A stretch of 64,000 nt of DNA from an uncultured Alistipes sp. Its GTDB lineage: Bacteria; Bacteroidota; Bacteroidia; Bacteroidales; Rikenellaceae. A model generated the notes under the pieces. That model saw only the letters and a list, made by a program, of their open reading frames with translations, was not told the origin of the DNA and searched no databases. The number at the start of each line of letters is the position of its first letter. The first letter of the stretch is position 1. Location of the stretch: NCBI GenBank assembly GCA_900541585.1, contig UQKD01000005.1, positions 62,001 to 126,000 of the forward strand, given 5' to 3'. Positions 27,428-38,300 of this stretch are shown here, piece after piece. A program made the translations under genes and the position numbers.

Positions 27428-28393
27428 ATGGCTAATAAACTCATTGTGGCTCCCGCACCCCATGTGCAGACGGCCCAGTCGACGACCCGGATCATGCGCG
27501 ATGTCGTGATCGCGCTGATGCCCGCGCTGGTCGTGTCGACGGTGGTCTTCGGACTGGACGTGCTGCGCGTTACGGCCCTTTCCGTGGTGTCGTGCGTGGT
27601 GATCGAGTACCTGATTCAGAAATTCATGGTCCGCGGCGCGACCACCGTCGGCAACTGGTCGGCCGTGGTGACCGGCGTGCTGCTCGCCTTCAACCTCCCG
27701 GCGTCGATTCCCTGGTGGATCGTCGTGATGGGCGCTTTCGTGGCCATCGCCGTCGCCAAGATGACCTTCGGCGGCCTGGGCAAGAACCCCTTCAACCCCG
27801 CGCTGGTGGGACGCGTGTTCCTGCTGATCGCCTATCCGGTGCAGATGACTACCTGGCCTCTGCCCGTGAACGGCTCGTTCGACGCCCTTTCGGGCGCCAC
27901 GCCGCTGGCGGCCGTGAAAAACGGCGCGTGTCCCAATGTGCTCGACGTGCAGGATTTGGTGCTGGGCAACATTCCCGGTTCGCTGGGCGAGGTGGCCGCT
28001 GCGGCCTTGCTGTGCGGATTCGTCTACCTGCTGTGGCGGCGCGTCATTACGTGGCACATTCCCGTGACGGTGCTCGTGACGATGGCCGTGTTCGCCTTGG
28101 TCGTCGCGCTGGCGGGCGGCAAGACCGGAGCCTGGCTGTGGTCGGCTCCGCTGTTCCACGTGCTGGCGGGCGGTGCAATGCTCGGCGCGATCTTCATGGC
28201 CACGGACTATTCGACCTCGCCGATGACCGTCCGGGGCGGCGTGATCTTCGCCGTGGGAATCGGCCTGATCACCATGTGCATCCGTCTGTGGGGCGCCTAT
28301 CCCGAGGGCATGTCGTTCGCGATACTCATCATGAACGCCTGCGTGCCCCTGATTAACAAGTATGTCAAACCCAAGCGCTTCGGCGTGAAATAG
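27428..28393 (+). CDS. rnfD: Rnf complex subunit RnfD
   Basis: 321 aa, polytopic with about nine hydrophobic helices. The flavinylation site is SGATPL (Thr158), to which FMN is attached covalently by ApbE. Related to NqrB. It lies in the canonical rnfBCDGEA order, 19 bases after rnfC. The start at MANKLIVAPAPHV agrees with family N-termini. Confidence 0.97.
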   Translation: MANKLIVAPAPHVQTAQSTTRIMRDVVIALMPALVVSTVVFGLDVLRVTALSVVSCVVIEYLIQKFMVRGATTVGNWSAVVTGVLLAFNLPASIPWWIVVMGAFVAIAVAKMTFGGLGKNPFNPALVGRVFLLIAYPVQMTTWPLPVNGSFDALSGATPLAAVKNGACPNVLDVQDLVLGNIPGSLGEVAAAALLCGFVYLLWRRVITWHIPVTVLVTMAVFALVVALAGGKTGAWLWSAPLFHVLAGGAMLGAIFMATDYSTSPMTVRGGVIFAVGIGLITMCIRLWGAYPEGMSFAILIMNACVPLINKYVKPKRFGVK

Positions 28394-28406
28394 AGGAGGT
28401 GACAGC

Positions 28407-29072
28407 ATGAAAAGTACACTTTTGAACATGACGGCCGTCCTCTTCGGCATCACACTCGTGGCTTCGGCCGGAGTGGGCTTCGTCAATATGATTACCGTGG
28501 AGCCGATCGCGGCGGCCAAGGAGGCCGCGACGCTGGCAGCCCTGAACGAGGTGCTTCCCGCGTTCGACGCCACGACGACCGAGGAACTGACCATCGACGA
28601 CATGCCGATCACGGTCTACACGGCGACGGCCGGGGGCAGCGTGAGCGGCTATGCCGTGCAGTCGATGACCAAGCAGGGCTTCGGCGGCGTGGTGCGCCTG
28701 ATGGTGGGCTTCACGCCCGAGGGCGAAGTCGTGAACGTCAACGTGTTGGAGCAGACCGAGACCCCGGGTCTCGGCACCAAGATGGCCGACGAAGGCAACG
28801 TCCTGCTCGGCAGCGTCAAGGGGCAGAAGCTCGAAGAGAAGAAACTTGTGGACGGCCGACTGGCCGTGAAGAAGGACGGCGGCGACGTCGACGCGCTGAC
28901 CGCCGCGACGATTTCGTCGCGCGCCTATGTCGACGCGATCAACCGTGCATGGATGGCTTACAAGAGCGTGGCGACAGGCGAAGCCCCGACGGACGTGGCA
29001 TCCGGAGCGACGACGGCCGCCGCCGAACAAACCAACGAGCCTGCGGCTCAGGAAGGAGGTCAAAATGAATAA
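28407..29072 (+). CDS. rnfG: Rnf complex subunit RnfG
   Basis: 221 aa. One N-terminal membrane helix (residues 7-29) and a periplasmic FMN-binding domain with the flavinylation motif DALTAAT (Thr168 carries the FMN). The C-terminal 35 residues are Ala/Thr-rich. The coding end overlaps the rnfE start by 8 bases, and that overlap contains a purine-rich GGAAGGAGG Shine-Dalgarno-like sequence, unusual in Bacteroidetes, where translation usually lacks one. Confidence 0.96.
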   Translation: MKSTLLNMTAVLFGITLVASAGVGFVNMITVEPIAAAKEAATLAALNEVLPAFDATTTEELTIDDMPITVYTATAGGSVSGYAVQSMTKQGFGGVVRLMVGFTPEGEVVNVNVLEQTETPGLGTKMADEGNVLLGSVKGQKLEEKKLVDGRLAVKKDGGDVDALTAATISSRAYVDAINRAWMAYKSVATGEAPTDVASGATTAAAEQTNEPAAQEGGQNE

Positions 29073-29649
29073 ACTGCAAATTATATCGAGCGGTATCGTC
29101 AGGAACAACCCGACGTTCGTGCTGGTGCTGGGCATGTGCCCCACGCTGGGTACGACGACTTCGGCCGAAAACGGCATGGGCATGGGGCTGGCGACGATGG
29201 CCGTGCTGATCATGTCGAACCTCGTGATTTCGCTGATCAAGAACATCATTCCCGACAAGGTCCGCATCCCGGCGTTCATCGTCGTGATCGCCTCGTTCGT
29301 GACCATTATCCAGATGCTGATGCAGGCCTATGTGCCGGCGCTGTACGGCGCGCTGGGCGTCTTCATCCCGCTGATCGTGGTGAACTGCATCATCCTCGGC
29401 CGTGCCGAGGCCTTCGCGTCGAAGAACTCCCCGCTGGATTCGATCCTCGACGGCGTGGGCATCGGCCTGGGCTTCACGCTGGCGCTGACTGTGATCGGTG
29501 CCGTGCGCGAGATCCTGGGCAGCGGCGCCATCTTCGGCGTCAGCCTCGGCTTTGCGGACGTCGCGCCGCTGATCTTCGTGCTGGCCCCGGGAGCGTTCCT
29601 GGTGCTGGGCTATCTGATGGTATTGTTTAACAAATTAGCCAAGAAATAG
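29065..29649 (+). CDS. rnfE: Rnf complex subunit RnfE
   Basis: 194 aa, six predicted membrane helices, NqrD/RnfE family. It begins [19 protein letters not shown] with the paired-helix [16 protein letters not shown] region that holds the conserved Cys of the membrane 2Fe-2S site. The ATG 29065 is preceded by an AGGAGG sequence and overlaps the rnfG stop. Upstream in-frame sequence is rnfG coding and was rejected. Confidence 0.96.
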   Translation: MNKLQIISSGIVRNNPTFVLVLGMCPTLGTTTSAENGMGMGLATMAVLIMSNLVISLIKNIIPDKVRIPAFIVVIASFVTIIQMLMQAYVPALYGALGVFIPLIVVNCIILGRAEAFASKNSPLDSILDGVGIGLGFTLALTVIGAVREILGSGAIFGVSLGFADVAPLIFVLAPGAFLVLGYLMVLFNKLAKK

Positions 29650-29651
29650 TT

Positions 29652-30230
29652 ATGGAGCTTTCCTATTTTGCAATCATCATTGGCGCCATCTTCGTCAACA
29701 ACGTCGTGCTGGCGCAGTTCCTCGGCATCTGCCCCTTTCTGGGCGTGTCGTCGAAAGTCGAGACTTCGCTGGGCATGGGAGCTGCCGTAACCTTCGTGAT
29801 GGCTATTGCGGCCGTCGTGGCGTGGCTGATTCAGACCTATGTGCTCGTGCCGCTGGACATCGTCTACATGCAGACGATCGTCTTCATCCTCGTGATCGCG
29901 GCCCTCGTGCAGATGGTCGAGATCATGCTCAAGAAGCTCTCGCCGTCGCTCTATCAGGCGTTGGGCATCTTCCTGCCCCTGATCACCACCAACTGCGCCG
30001 TGCTGGGCGTCGCGATCCTGATGATCCAGAAGGAGTTCAACCTGTTGCAGAGCGTCACTTATTCGGTGGCCACGGCCCTCGGTTTCGCCCTCGCGCTGGT
30101 GCTCTTCGCAGGTATCCGCGAGCGTCTCGATTTCGAGGACGTGCCCAAGGCGTTCAAGGGCATTCCCATCGCGCTGATCACGGCCGGGATTCTGGCCATG
30201 GCGTTTATGGGATTCTCCGGTCTGGTTTGA
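29652..30230 (+). CDS. rnfA: Rnf complex subunit RnfA
   Basis: 192 aa, six membrane helices, inverted-topology partner of RnfE. The conserved [14 protein letters not shown] block contains the membrane 2Fe-2S cluster Cys, and [10 protein letters not shown] the second. It starts 2 bases after the rnfE stop and ends the operon. A long hairpin follows at 30268. Confidence 0.97.
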   Translation: MELSYFAIIIGAIFVNNVVLAQFLGICPFLGVSSKVETSLGMGAAVTFVMAIAAVVAWLIQTYVLVPLDIVYMQTIVFILVIAALVQMVEIMLKKLSPSLYQALGIFLPLITTNCAVLGVAILMIQKEFNLLQSVTYSVATALGFALALVLFAGIRERLDFEDVPKAFKGIPIALITAGILAMAFMGFSGLV

Positions 30231-30267
30231 TTTCCGATTTGTAAGCGGCTATTTCCGCACATCCCTC

Positions 30268-30316
30268 GAACGGGGCGAATGGAATGTACTTGAGGTACTA
30301 TCCATCCGCCCCGTTC
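30268..30316. terminator. Long hairpin between convergent operons
   Basis: Nearly fully paired 49-base hairpin: GAACGGGGCG / CGCCCCGTTC, then ATGGA/TCCAT, then GTAC/GTAC around TTGAG. There is no T-run on either strand, so it may be a bidirectional Rho-independent-like end or an RNA stabiliser. Confidence 0.55.
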
Positions 30317-30449
30317 TTCACGATATACGGAACTCTCCGGCTTAAAATCAAAAATCTGTTTCACGATGCACGGCATCTGCACCGCACTGATTGGAAAACG
30401 GGTTCGGGGCCGGGGCCGGTGCGCATGCTGTCCCCGGTTGCGGCCGGAT

Positions 30450-31001
30450 TCAGTTGAATTCGATGAGGAGATGCGTCGCCCAGAAAGGATCGGGGGCTTC
30501 GCCCGGCAGGGGAAGGGGAGGGGCGAGTTCCCCGGGAAAGAGCGTGCGCAGGGCATACCCGGCCTCCCCGGTGCGTTCGAGGATCAGTTGGCAGGCTCCG
30601 GTGGAGATCGTGCGGGAGGTGCGGACCGTGCGGACAGGGCATCCGTTGCGCAGGATGTTGCGAACAGCAGCCCGCTCGGCGGGCGTCAGCTCCGCGTCTG
30701 CTGCCAGTCCGCTCGTTCCGACGGGTGCGTCGTAGCGGAACGACAGGCGCACCCGGCCGTCGGTTCCGGGGTGCAGGGCGGTGAAAGATTCGGGGAAATC
30801 CCGTTGCAGCCGTGCGACGGCTTCCTGCGGAGAAAGGGCGAAAGTGCGGAGGAATTTGGACCCGGGCATGCGTAGCTGGCCGTCGATCGCCTCGTCGGTA
30901 AATCCCGCCCGGCGCAGGCTGTCGCGCAGGGCTTCGTCCGCCGTTTCGAAATGGGTCAGGACGTGAAAAAGCGTTTCGGGCGAATAGGATATTCGTTCCA
31001 T
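30450..31001 (-). CDS. Protein of unknown function, last gene of the HEPN-NACHT/S1 operon
   Basis: 183 aa, no signal peptide or membrane span. Predicted mixed alpha/beta: helices in the first 65 residues (LFHVLTHFETADEALRDSL) and strands around 95-150, including VRLSFRYDAP and ACQLILERTGEAGYAL. No catalytic motif I know is visible. It starts 6 bases after the stop of the two-helix membrane protein, so it is the fourth and last gene of the operon that begins with the HEPN-NACHT protein. Its tight spacing implies a shared function. Start chosen at MERISYSPETLFHV, the only close ATG. Family unknown. Confidence 0.7.
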   Translation of the reverse strand: MERISYSPETLFHVLTHFETADEALRDSLRRAGFTDEAIDGQLRMPGSKFLRTFALSPQEAVARLQRDFPESFTALHPGTDGRVRLSFRYDAPVGTSGLAADAELTPAERAAVRNILRNGCPVRTVRTSRTISTGACQLILERTGEAGYALRTLFPGELAPPLPLPGEAPDPFWATHLLIEFN

Positions 31002-31007
31002 CTCCGA

Positions 31008-32321
31008 TCAGGATTTGTTGCGCCGGTAATGCCAGACGGAGATGCTTGTGATCACGATTGCGGAGAGCAGGAGCGCGGCGAAAATCCGGAACGGGGTCGT
31101 GCCGCTTTCCCAGCCGAAATAATCCTTGACCAGCGACGCGCCGTCGTAGGTCGCCGAGCAGACGGTCAGCATCGTCAGAAAGAGGATAAGGCCCGCCAGC
31201 CGCCGCTCCGAGTTCTTTTCGAGGCGTTCGGCCTCCTGTTCGAGGTGGCGGTGCAGTTGTTCGCGCTCGGTGGCGATGTCCAGCCCGGTGTCGATGGCCC
31301 GGTAGATGAGCTGCGGCAGGAAGTTGTAGGAGATGTTCGAGAAGGCGTACCAATGCTCCTGCTCCTTCATTTTGTGGAGCAGCCGGATGGACTTCCGGTC
31401 GTTGGCGGCCGAGCGGAATTGCCGGTTGACGACGAAGAGCAGCGTCTTCTGGTAAAGCGCATGGATGTAGATCAGCCGGAAATAGCTGTTGGGCCATACC
31501 CACATCTGTGCGGCCGTGCGGCCTTTTGCAACCACGGTGAAACTGTCGACCAGCGCCAGCGCTTTCCAGTTGCGGAATGCCGAAATCGTGTGGGTGCGGA
31601 TGATCCGGTCGTAATATTCCTGGGAGGGGGAATATTCGTGTTTGTGGTCGGCGACGCAGCCGACGGGGCTCAAGGTTCCCAGTTCAAAGAGCAGTTCGTC
31701 CGAGAAGTCGTCCAAAATGAAGATCTGGAAACATTTCAGCTTGTTGCCGGTGAGGGTCAGGCCGGAGAAATGTCCCTGACGCGGGGATTCGGCCGACGGC
31801 CGGGGAGGGCACAGCCGCAGGATCTCTTCCAGCAGGGCGAGGTACTCCGGGGCGTCGATCTGCGATTTCATAATCCCCTGCTCTGCGATCTCATAGCAGG
31901 AGGTCTCGCGCAGGATGCCGTGTGCGGCGATCAGCGTGTCGAGCGTCGTTTCAGGCTCTTCGGCGATCTCCATGGCGAAAAGGCAGATGTCGTAGGGGAA
32001 GAAGAAGAGGTGGAACCGGCACAGTCTGAAGGCGTATTCCGCGGCGGGGAGCTTTGGGTGGCGCAGCGTGCAGAGCCGGTCGGTTTCCAGGGTCAGGTGC
32101 GCCGTGTCGGCATAGACCGCCCCCGAGGTCTGTCCGTCGACCTGCATGAGCGAATCAATGAAACTCTCGTAATAGATGCTGCTGAGCCGTTCGTAGGCCT
32201 CGCGGGTCAGGGGTTTTTCCGCCTGCCACCGCTGGTCGGCGGCCTGCACTTCGGAGGCCCGTCCGACGGCGGCGAGGTGGCCGCAGAAAAAGGTATGCGC
32301 GTAATGCAGTTTGTTATCCAT
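31008..32321 (-). CDS. Protein of unknown function with two C-terminal membrane helices
   Basis: 437 aa. A large soluble helical N-terminal part (about 1-340) precedes a charged coiled segment (REQLHRHLEQEAERLEKNSERR) and two membrane helices near the end (about 378-397 and 412-431) separated by a short loop, with a basic C-terminus (YRRNKS). The layout of soluble sensor/assembly part, coil and 2-TM hairpin resembles membrane-acting effectors or CorA-like tails, but there is no GMN motif, so it is not an ion channel of that family. It is the third gene of the operon: 13 bases after the S1-repeat gene and 6 before the last gene. Confidence 0.7.
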   Translation of the reverse strand: MDNKLHYAHTFFCGHLAAVGRASEVQAADQRWQAEKPLTREAYERLSSIYYESFIDSLMQVDGQTSGAVYADTAHLTLETDRLCTLRHPKLPAAEYAFRLCRFHLFFFPYDICLFAMEIAEEPETTLDTLIAAHGILRETSCYEIAEQGIMKSQIDAPEYLALLEEILRLCPPRPSAESPRQGHFSGLTLTGNKLKCFQIFILDDFSDELLFELGTLSPVGCVADHKHEYSPSQEYYDRIIRTHTISAFRNWKALALVDSFTVVAKGRTAAQMWVWPNSYFRLIYIHALYQKTLLFVVNRQFRSAANDRKSIRLLHKMKEQEHWYAFSNISYNFLPQLIYRAIDTGLDIATEREQLHRHLEQEAERLEKNSERRLAGLILFLTMLTVCSATYDGASLVKDYFGWESGTTPFRIFAALLLSAIVITSISVWHYRRNKS

Positions 32322-32334
32322 GGAGCGTTGTGGG

Positions 32335-35300
32335 TTAAAGCAGGGTTACTCGGACGAAGGGATGGCGCCGCTTCGGGTCCCCGGGGTTTTCGATGCGGAC
32401 GACCGTCACCTCGGATATGGTTGCGCCGGGCTGCGGGATAAACTGGCCGACGCCCGTGAAGAAAAGTTTCATGTCGGCCTTGGAGATCGTGGCTTCGATC
32501 CCGGTGTCCCCGAGCAGGACGACGACGCTCTCGTCCGAGGAGCGCCGCACCGTGGCCGGATAACCGCTCCCGACGCCGGGCGTGTGTTTGAGGAAGGGAT
32601 CGCCGACGGTCTGTCTGTGGCCCAGCAGCAGGCCGCCTTCCGCGGGCGAGAGGTGCAGTATCCGGCATGAAACCTTCTCGCCGCGCTTCCAGACACCGTG
32701 CCACTGGTCGCAGTACTGCCACATGATCTCGGAGCAGTGGAGGAAGCCGACGGCTCCGCCGCAGCGCATCAGGTAGCCGCCTGCGGTCGTCCCCAGCACC
32801 GTGCAGGAGAGCGTGTCGCCGGTCTCGCAGGTCAGCAGCGGGTTGGGGGTCAGCACGCAGGCGTTGAGCGTCGTGTACTTTGTCTTGCCGATGATCTCTT
32901 CGCCCGTGATGACGGCGTTGATCCGGTCGCCCGGCTGGCACGGCACGTCGGTCGGACGGTTCCAGTAGAATTCCGAGGACCGGATCGCCGCGTCGTAGAG
33001 CCTGCCCCGTTTGGGGAACGTGCAGAACACGTGATGCGCCGTGGCCTTGACCACGGTGCACTGCACGCGGGAGCCGACGGCCAGGTCGTTGTTGGCCGTG
33101 GGCGTGAGCGAGAATGCGATCTGCCGCTTCGTGAAACGGATGGAGGAGACGTACACCGTTAGTTTCGCATCGGCCCGGATGTTCATGGCCCTGATCTGCG
33201 CTTCGCTGACCGGGAGCATGCCGACGAGTCCGTTGACCCGGACGAGGCACATCGTCCCGGACTGGCTCTGCACCGTGCCTTCCGCCTTCTGCCCCACGCT
33301 GAACGTGAGCAGCGGATCGTGCGTTACGGCGCGCTGCGAAACGCAGAAGGCGCGTTTGACCTTGTCCACCGACAGTACGCGGACTTTGACCTCGTCGCCG
33401 CATTCGGGCGCGTGTCCCGGTAAAACCTCCTCCCGGGGCATCGAGAGGTAGAGTTCCCCGCAGCGGAGCACACAGACCGTCCTATCGCCCCCGGCCATCG
33501 TGGCTTTCACGATGTCGCCGTTGCGGAGCCTGGCCTGCTCGAACGGGTCGGTTGCGGCACGGGTTCCGATCGAGACGCAGATCATGCGCGCCTCGGGGTC
33601 GATGCGTTCCACGACGGCCTCCTCGCAGCGCGAGCCGATCGGGTAGAGCGCGAGTTCGGTCGCCGGCTGCCAGAAAAGGCTCTCGGCGCACACCCGGTAG
33701 AAAAGATCCCCGTCGCGCAGCAACAGTCCGAAACGCGGCGACCGGAAGCAGATTTCGCCCGAAACCCGGTCGCCCGGCCGCACCGGGATCTCCGACCAGT
33801 CGTTGTAGCGCTGCTGCACGCGGAGTGTCAGCGTCCGCGTTTCGGGGTCGGCGGCTTCGACGACCATCGTCAGCTGCTCGCGCACCGCGTAGAGCATCTT
33901 GGCGTTGGCAATCGGGAAGAGGCTGGCCCGTTCGAGCGGAACCCGGCAGTAGATGCCCCGGAAGCAGACCGTGATCGCCTTGACGGCCACGTGGACCACT
34001 TCGGCGACGTCGACCGTGCCTGCGGTACAGCTGTCGAACTGCGAATAGTCGCTGACCAGCTCGGCCGATACCGTGAGCGCATTGGCCTTTTCGTCGATGC
34101 CCGTCACGCGCATCCGGATCAGCTGGCCCGGTACGTAACGCTGGCTGGGGTTCTCGTTCTCCCGGAATCCGGCATCGGCGTCGGACAGGAAGGCGCGGTA
34201 GCCTTCGTATTCGGCCCACAGGCCCGCGTCGGCCCGTTCCGTCACGGTGAACCAGAGCCATTCGCCGGGGCGGAACCGGATCTCTTCCCCGGACAGCTCT
34301 TCGCAGCGGCGGGTGAGCCGGATTTTCCGTTGCCCGGGGTCGATGGAGAGAATCCGGGCGCGGAGCGCGTCGCCTGCCTTGTAGCTGCGGTGGATGTCGC
34401 CTGCGAACTCCGTATGGGCGATGTAGCACGGATACCCGCTGCAATTCACGTAGATGCCCTGCGGTACGGTCTGCATGACGGTTCCCCGGACCAGATCGCC
34501 CTCCGCAAAGGGCATCTCCTGCAGGAACGGGTTGGGCAGAAGTTCCCGGACGCTGAATTTCAGGATGCGGTTCTCCCGGTCGAACCGTTTGACTTTCACC
34601 CGGAGGGTGTCGCCGTCGCGGTAGTTTTCCCTGATGCGGAAAACCGGCAGCCAGCTCAACTCCTCGCGGCGCAGGGTCACGACGATTCCGTGGTAGTTGA
34701 CGAAGAGGGCCGAATCCATCACATAATCCGCCTCCACTTCGATCGTGTCGCCCTCCGCAATCCGGATGCCTTCCCAGTCGGGCGTATATTCGTCTTCGGG
34801 CAGCCGGAACGCCAGGCTTCGTTTGTCGGGATCGACCGCCGTTACCTCCGCTTCGATCTCGCGGCCGGGACGGAAGAAGTTGGCGAGGTTTTCGACGCCG
34901 CTCCAGACGGCGGCGTCGAGTGTGAGCCGTCCGGCATAATCGTAATAGGATACTTCGGCGGCGAACTCCTGCGGGATGAATTTGCGCAGCGTCACGTCGA
35001 GTTTCTCGCCCGGCCGGATGTCGTCGAGTGACCGCGTGTCGTCGACCATGTCGCGCAGGCTCGCCTTGAAAGTCAGTTTGCGCGGCATCAGGTCGGTGAC
35101 CACCGCTTCGATCTCTTCGCCCGGACGGTAGGCCGCCGCCGAACGCCCGGCGCGCTCCCAGGCCAGGTCGCGGGCGAAGATCACGCCGCGCAGCGCCGGC
35201 ATTTCGACGCTCTCGACGGCGAGTTGTTCGGGCATTTTCCGCGCCGCGGTCCGCACGTCGGTGATCCGGAAGCGGTGCGCCTCGCCGATGCGCAGCGGCA

Positions 35301-38300
35301 TGTTCGCCGGGGGAATGCCTTCGGCATAGCGGAGGCTCAGCGTGAGGGCGAGGTTTTCGTAGTCGATCCGCAGGATCACCGCCGAGAGCCGCTGACCCGG
35401 AACGAACGTCGCGGAAGGTTCGCCCCATGCCAGTTCCCCGCGCGGTACGATGCCGGTATAACCGGCCGCCTCGACTGTGAGCGTTCGGTCGTCCCCGACC
35501 GAAACGACCGAGCATTCCACCGTGCCGTACTGCCGGAATCCGGCTTCCACCCACGGGCGGGGCAGGATTTTCACGAGCGAGAAGCGAAGGCGTCCCTGCT
35601 CCCGGTCGATGACTTTGCAACAGACGGCCACCCGGTCGCCCGGAACGAGTGTCGAACCCAGTCCCGGGGCGAGGTCTTCGATCAGGCCGGCATAGCCGGC
35701 ATATTCGGCCGCAGTCCTCTCCCCGCAGTGCCCGACGACCTCGGCGACGACCGTACCGTTGTGCGGTACCGGGCAGTAGAGCCACGGATTGGGTTGCAGC
35801 CGGCGGATGCTGAGCCGCGGAACTCCGGCTGTTTCCAGCCGTTCGACCACCGCTTCGATCTCCCCGCCCGCCGCATAGCGGGTCGGCAGGTAACGCTCGC
35901 CCAGCCGGAAGGGCGGGGTCCAGGTCGTATCGCCGAGAAGTACCGATGCCTCCGTGTCGTTGCACTTCACCACCATGAGCTTCTCGGTGATGCGCGTGAT
36001 CCGGGCGGAGAGACGCGCTCCCGCGACGAACGGAACGGAGGCCCCGGCCAGCAGTCGCCGCCGGCTGAAGCGGCAGAGGCCGCGGGCGGCGTCGTAATCC
36101 AGATTGCAGACCCACAGTTTTTCGCCTTCGTCGTAGAGCGAGCAGGCCGAGTCGACGATTCCCCAGATGATCTCCTCCCTGGGGATGAATCCGAAGCACC
36201 CTTCGCCCGGACAGAAGACATGGATGCCCTCTTCGGTGCAGCGCTTCACCTCGACTTCGGCCCCGGCTCCGTTGCGGAATGCGTCGGAGAGTTGCGGGCG
36301 CGGTTCCGTCAGCAGCCGGCGTTTTCCGGCGTCGAACCCGGCGACATAAAGCCGGAAATGGCCGTCTGCCGGCAGCTCGTCGGCTGCGACGGAATCCAGC
36401 CACGGCTTTCCGGCGAGGATCGCCGTGTCGCGGGGCGAAAGCCGCAGGTCGATTCCTTCGTAACGCACGATGGCCGATCCTGCGTCGAAGGCGACGAACT
36501 GCGTTTCGATGAAGGATTCGGGGACGATACGGAGCGATTTCCACGGATCGGGGATCAGGGTGCGACGGTCGAACAGCAGACAGCCGCGTTTGAAGTCGTA
36601 GGCCGCGGCCCGCGCCTCCAGACGGTCGCCGGGTGCGAGGCGGGAAGTTTCCGGCGCACTCCATGTGGCGCGTTCGAAGGGAAGCATGCCGCGGATGCCG
36701 TCGGCGGTTTCGACCCGGTATTCGGCCTTTTCCCGGCCGAGGACGGTGATGTCGAATCGGCGGCCGACCATCGGACGGCAGTCCTCGTGGTCGGGCGAAC
36801 CGACGTAGAGGCGCTGGCTGCGGCGGTCGATGCCCTCGATGCGCACGCGGCGGAGTTCTCCCGGGTGGAAGAGCGCGTCGGGCTGCACGTCGCCGCAGGC
36901 TCCGGCGACGAACGCGCGGGCCATTTCGCGGGAGCAGACGCCCAGCCGTCCCCCGACATCGAAACGCACCTCTGCCGCCGAGGTTTCCACGACTTTCGCA
37001 TCCACCACATCGCCTTCGGCGATCGGGACGGTCCAAGGATCGGGCAGCACGGCCTTGCGGCTGAACTGGGCCACCCGCTTCGTGCGGTTGATGAAGATGA
37101 GCTGCGCCTCGATCCGTTCGCCTTCGGCGAATGCGCCCTCGGCGCTCGGCGGGGTGATCCATCCGATGCGTTCGCGGGTAATTTCGCCGATGATTCCGTC
37201 CAGGGCGACCATGACGGCCATGCGGTCGCTCCGCAGCACCGTTACCTCATACTTCGCGCCGACCCGGTAGTTTATCCCGTTCCACGGCGATTCGGTGCCG
37301 CCGGTTCCGCTCAGGAACAGCACCCGGGCCTCGGGGTCGAACTTCATGATCTGGACCCGGAGCCGGTCGCCCGTTCTGTAACGGTTCATTCCGCTCTGGA
37401 AGTTGAACCACGAGACATTGTATTTCAGCACCTCGCCCACGATGCCGTCGGCATTTACGAGCAGGTTGCCGTTCGGCAGCACCGCCGCGACGGTTCCCTC
37501 CGTCGTGTCGCCCTCCCGGTGGGGGTAGGCCGGCCAGGGGTCTTCGAGCAGCGCCTTCCGGCTGAAGACCAGCTCTCCGCTCTCCGCGTCGGCCCGCAGG
37601 ACGAGCGCTTCGACCTGCATGCCCGGGCGGTAGGCCGAGCGGTCGACGATCCGGGACGAATTCCAGTCGAGCTCGTCGTTCGGAATATAGCCGATCACGT
37701 CGCGGTGCGTCACGATCATCCGGTCGGGGCGTATTTCGGCGATGACCGGGTAGCAGCGGTCGCCTTCGCGCAGTCCGGCCTGCGCCCAGAGGGTCTCCCT
37801 GTCGTAGAGCAGGCGGACCCGGCGCACGCCGTCGCGCTCTTCGGCGCGCACGCGGATCCGGCTGCCGTGGCGGAGCAGGCACTCGGTGACGTAATCGGGC
37901 ATTTCGGGCCGCTCCAGTTCGATTTCGAGCAGCCGTTCCTGCTGCAAGGCCCACAGTTTGCCCGCCCCGGCGGCGTGGGCCACCACCTGAAGGTCGTATT
38001 CGGTTCCCGATTCGAGGCAGTCCGGAACGGCGTCGTAATCCGTGCTGAAACACTCCAGCACCGCCTCCGACGGAGAGAAATGCGAGACGAACGCCTCGAC
38101 CGTTTCGCCAGCCTCGGGCCGGCGGGCGGTATGGGGTTTCAGGATGCCGAAAACCCGGTCGTAGCCGATCCGGATTCCGTCCTCCCGAACGTCGCACACC
38201 TCCACCCGGATCCGCTTCCCCTCGGCGATGCCGGAGAGTGAGTCCCAGGGGTTGACCGGCGGCTGTGCCAGCCGGAAAAAGGTCTTTCCGTCCGACTGGC

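Noticed and set aside
31008..32321. CorA-type magnesium transporter identity for the 2-TM protein
   Set aside because: The GMN motif and the typical long helix preceding it are missing.
33482..38241. Long frames of 1000-1200 codons overlapping the S1-repeat gene in another frame and on the plus strand
   Set aside because: Only the 2482-aa frame shows a repeated domain pattern, coupled start and operon spacing; the others are Arg/Pro-rich or His/Val-rich shadows.
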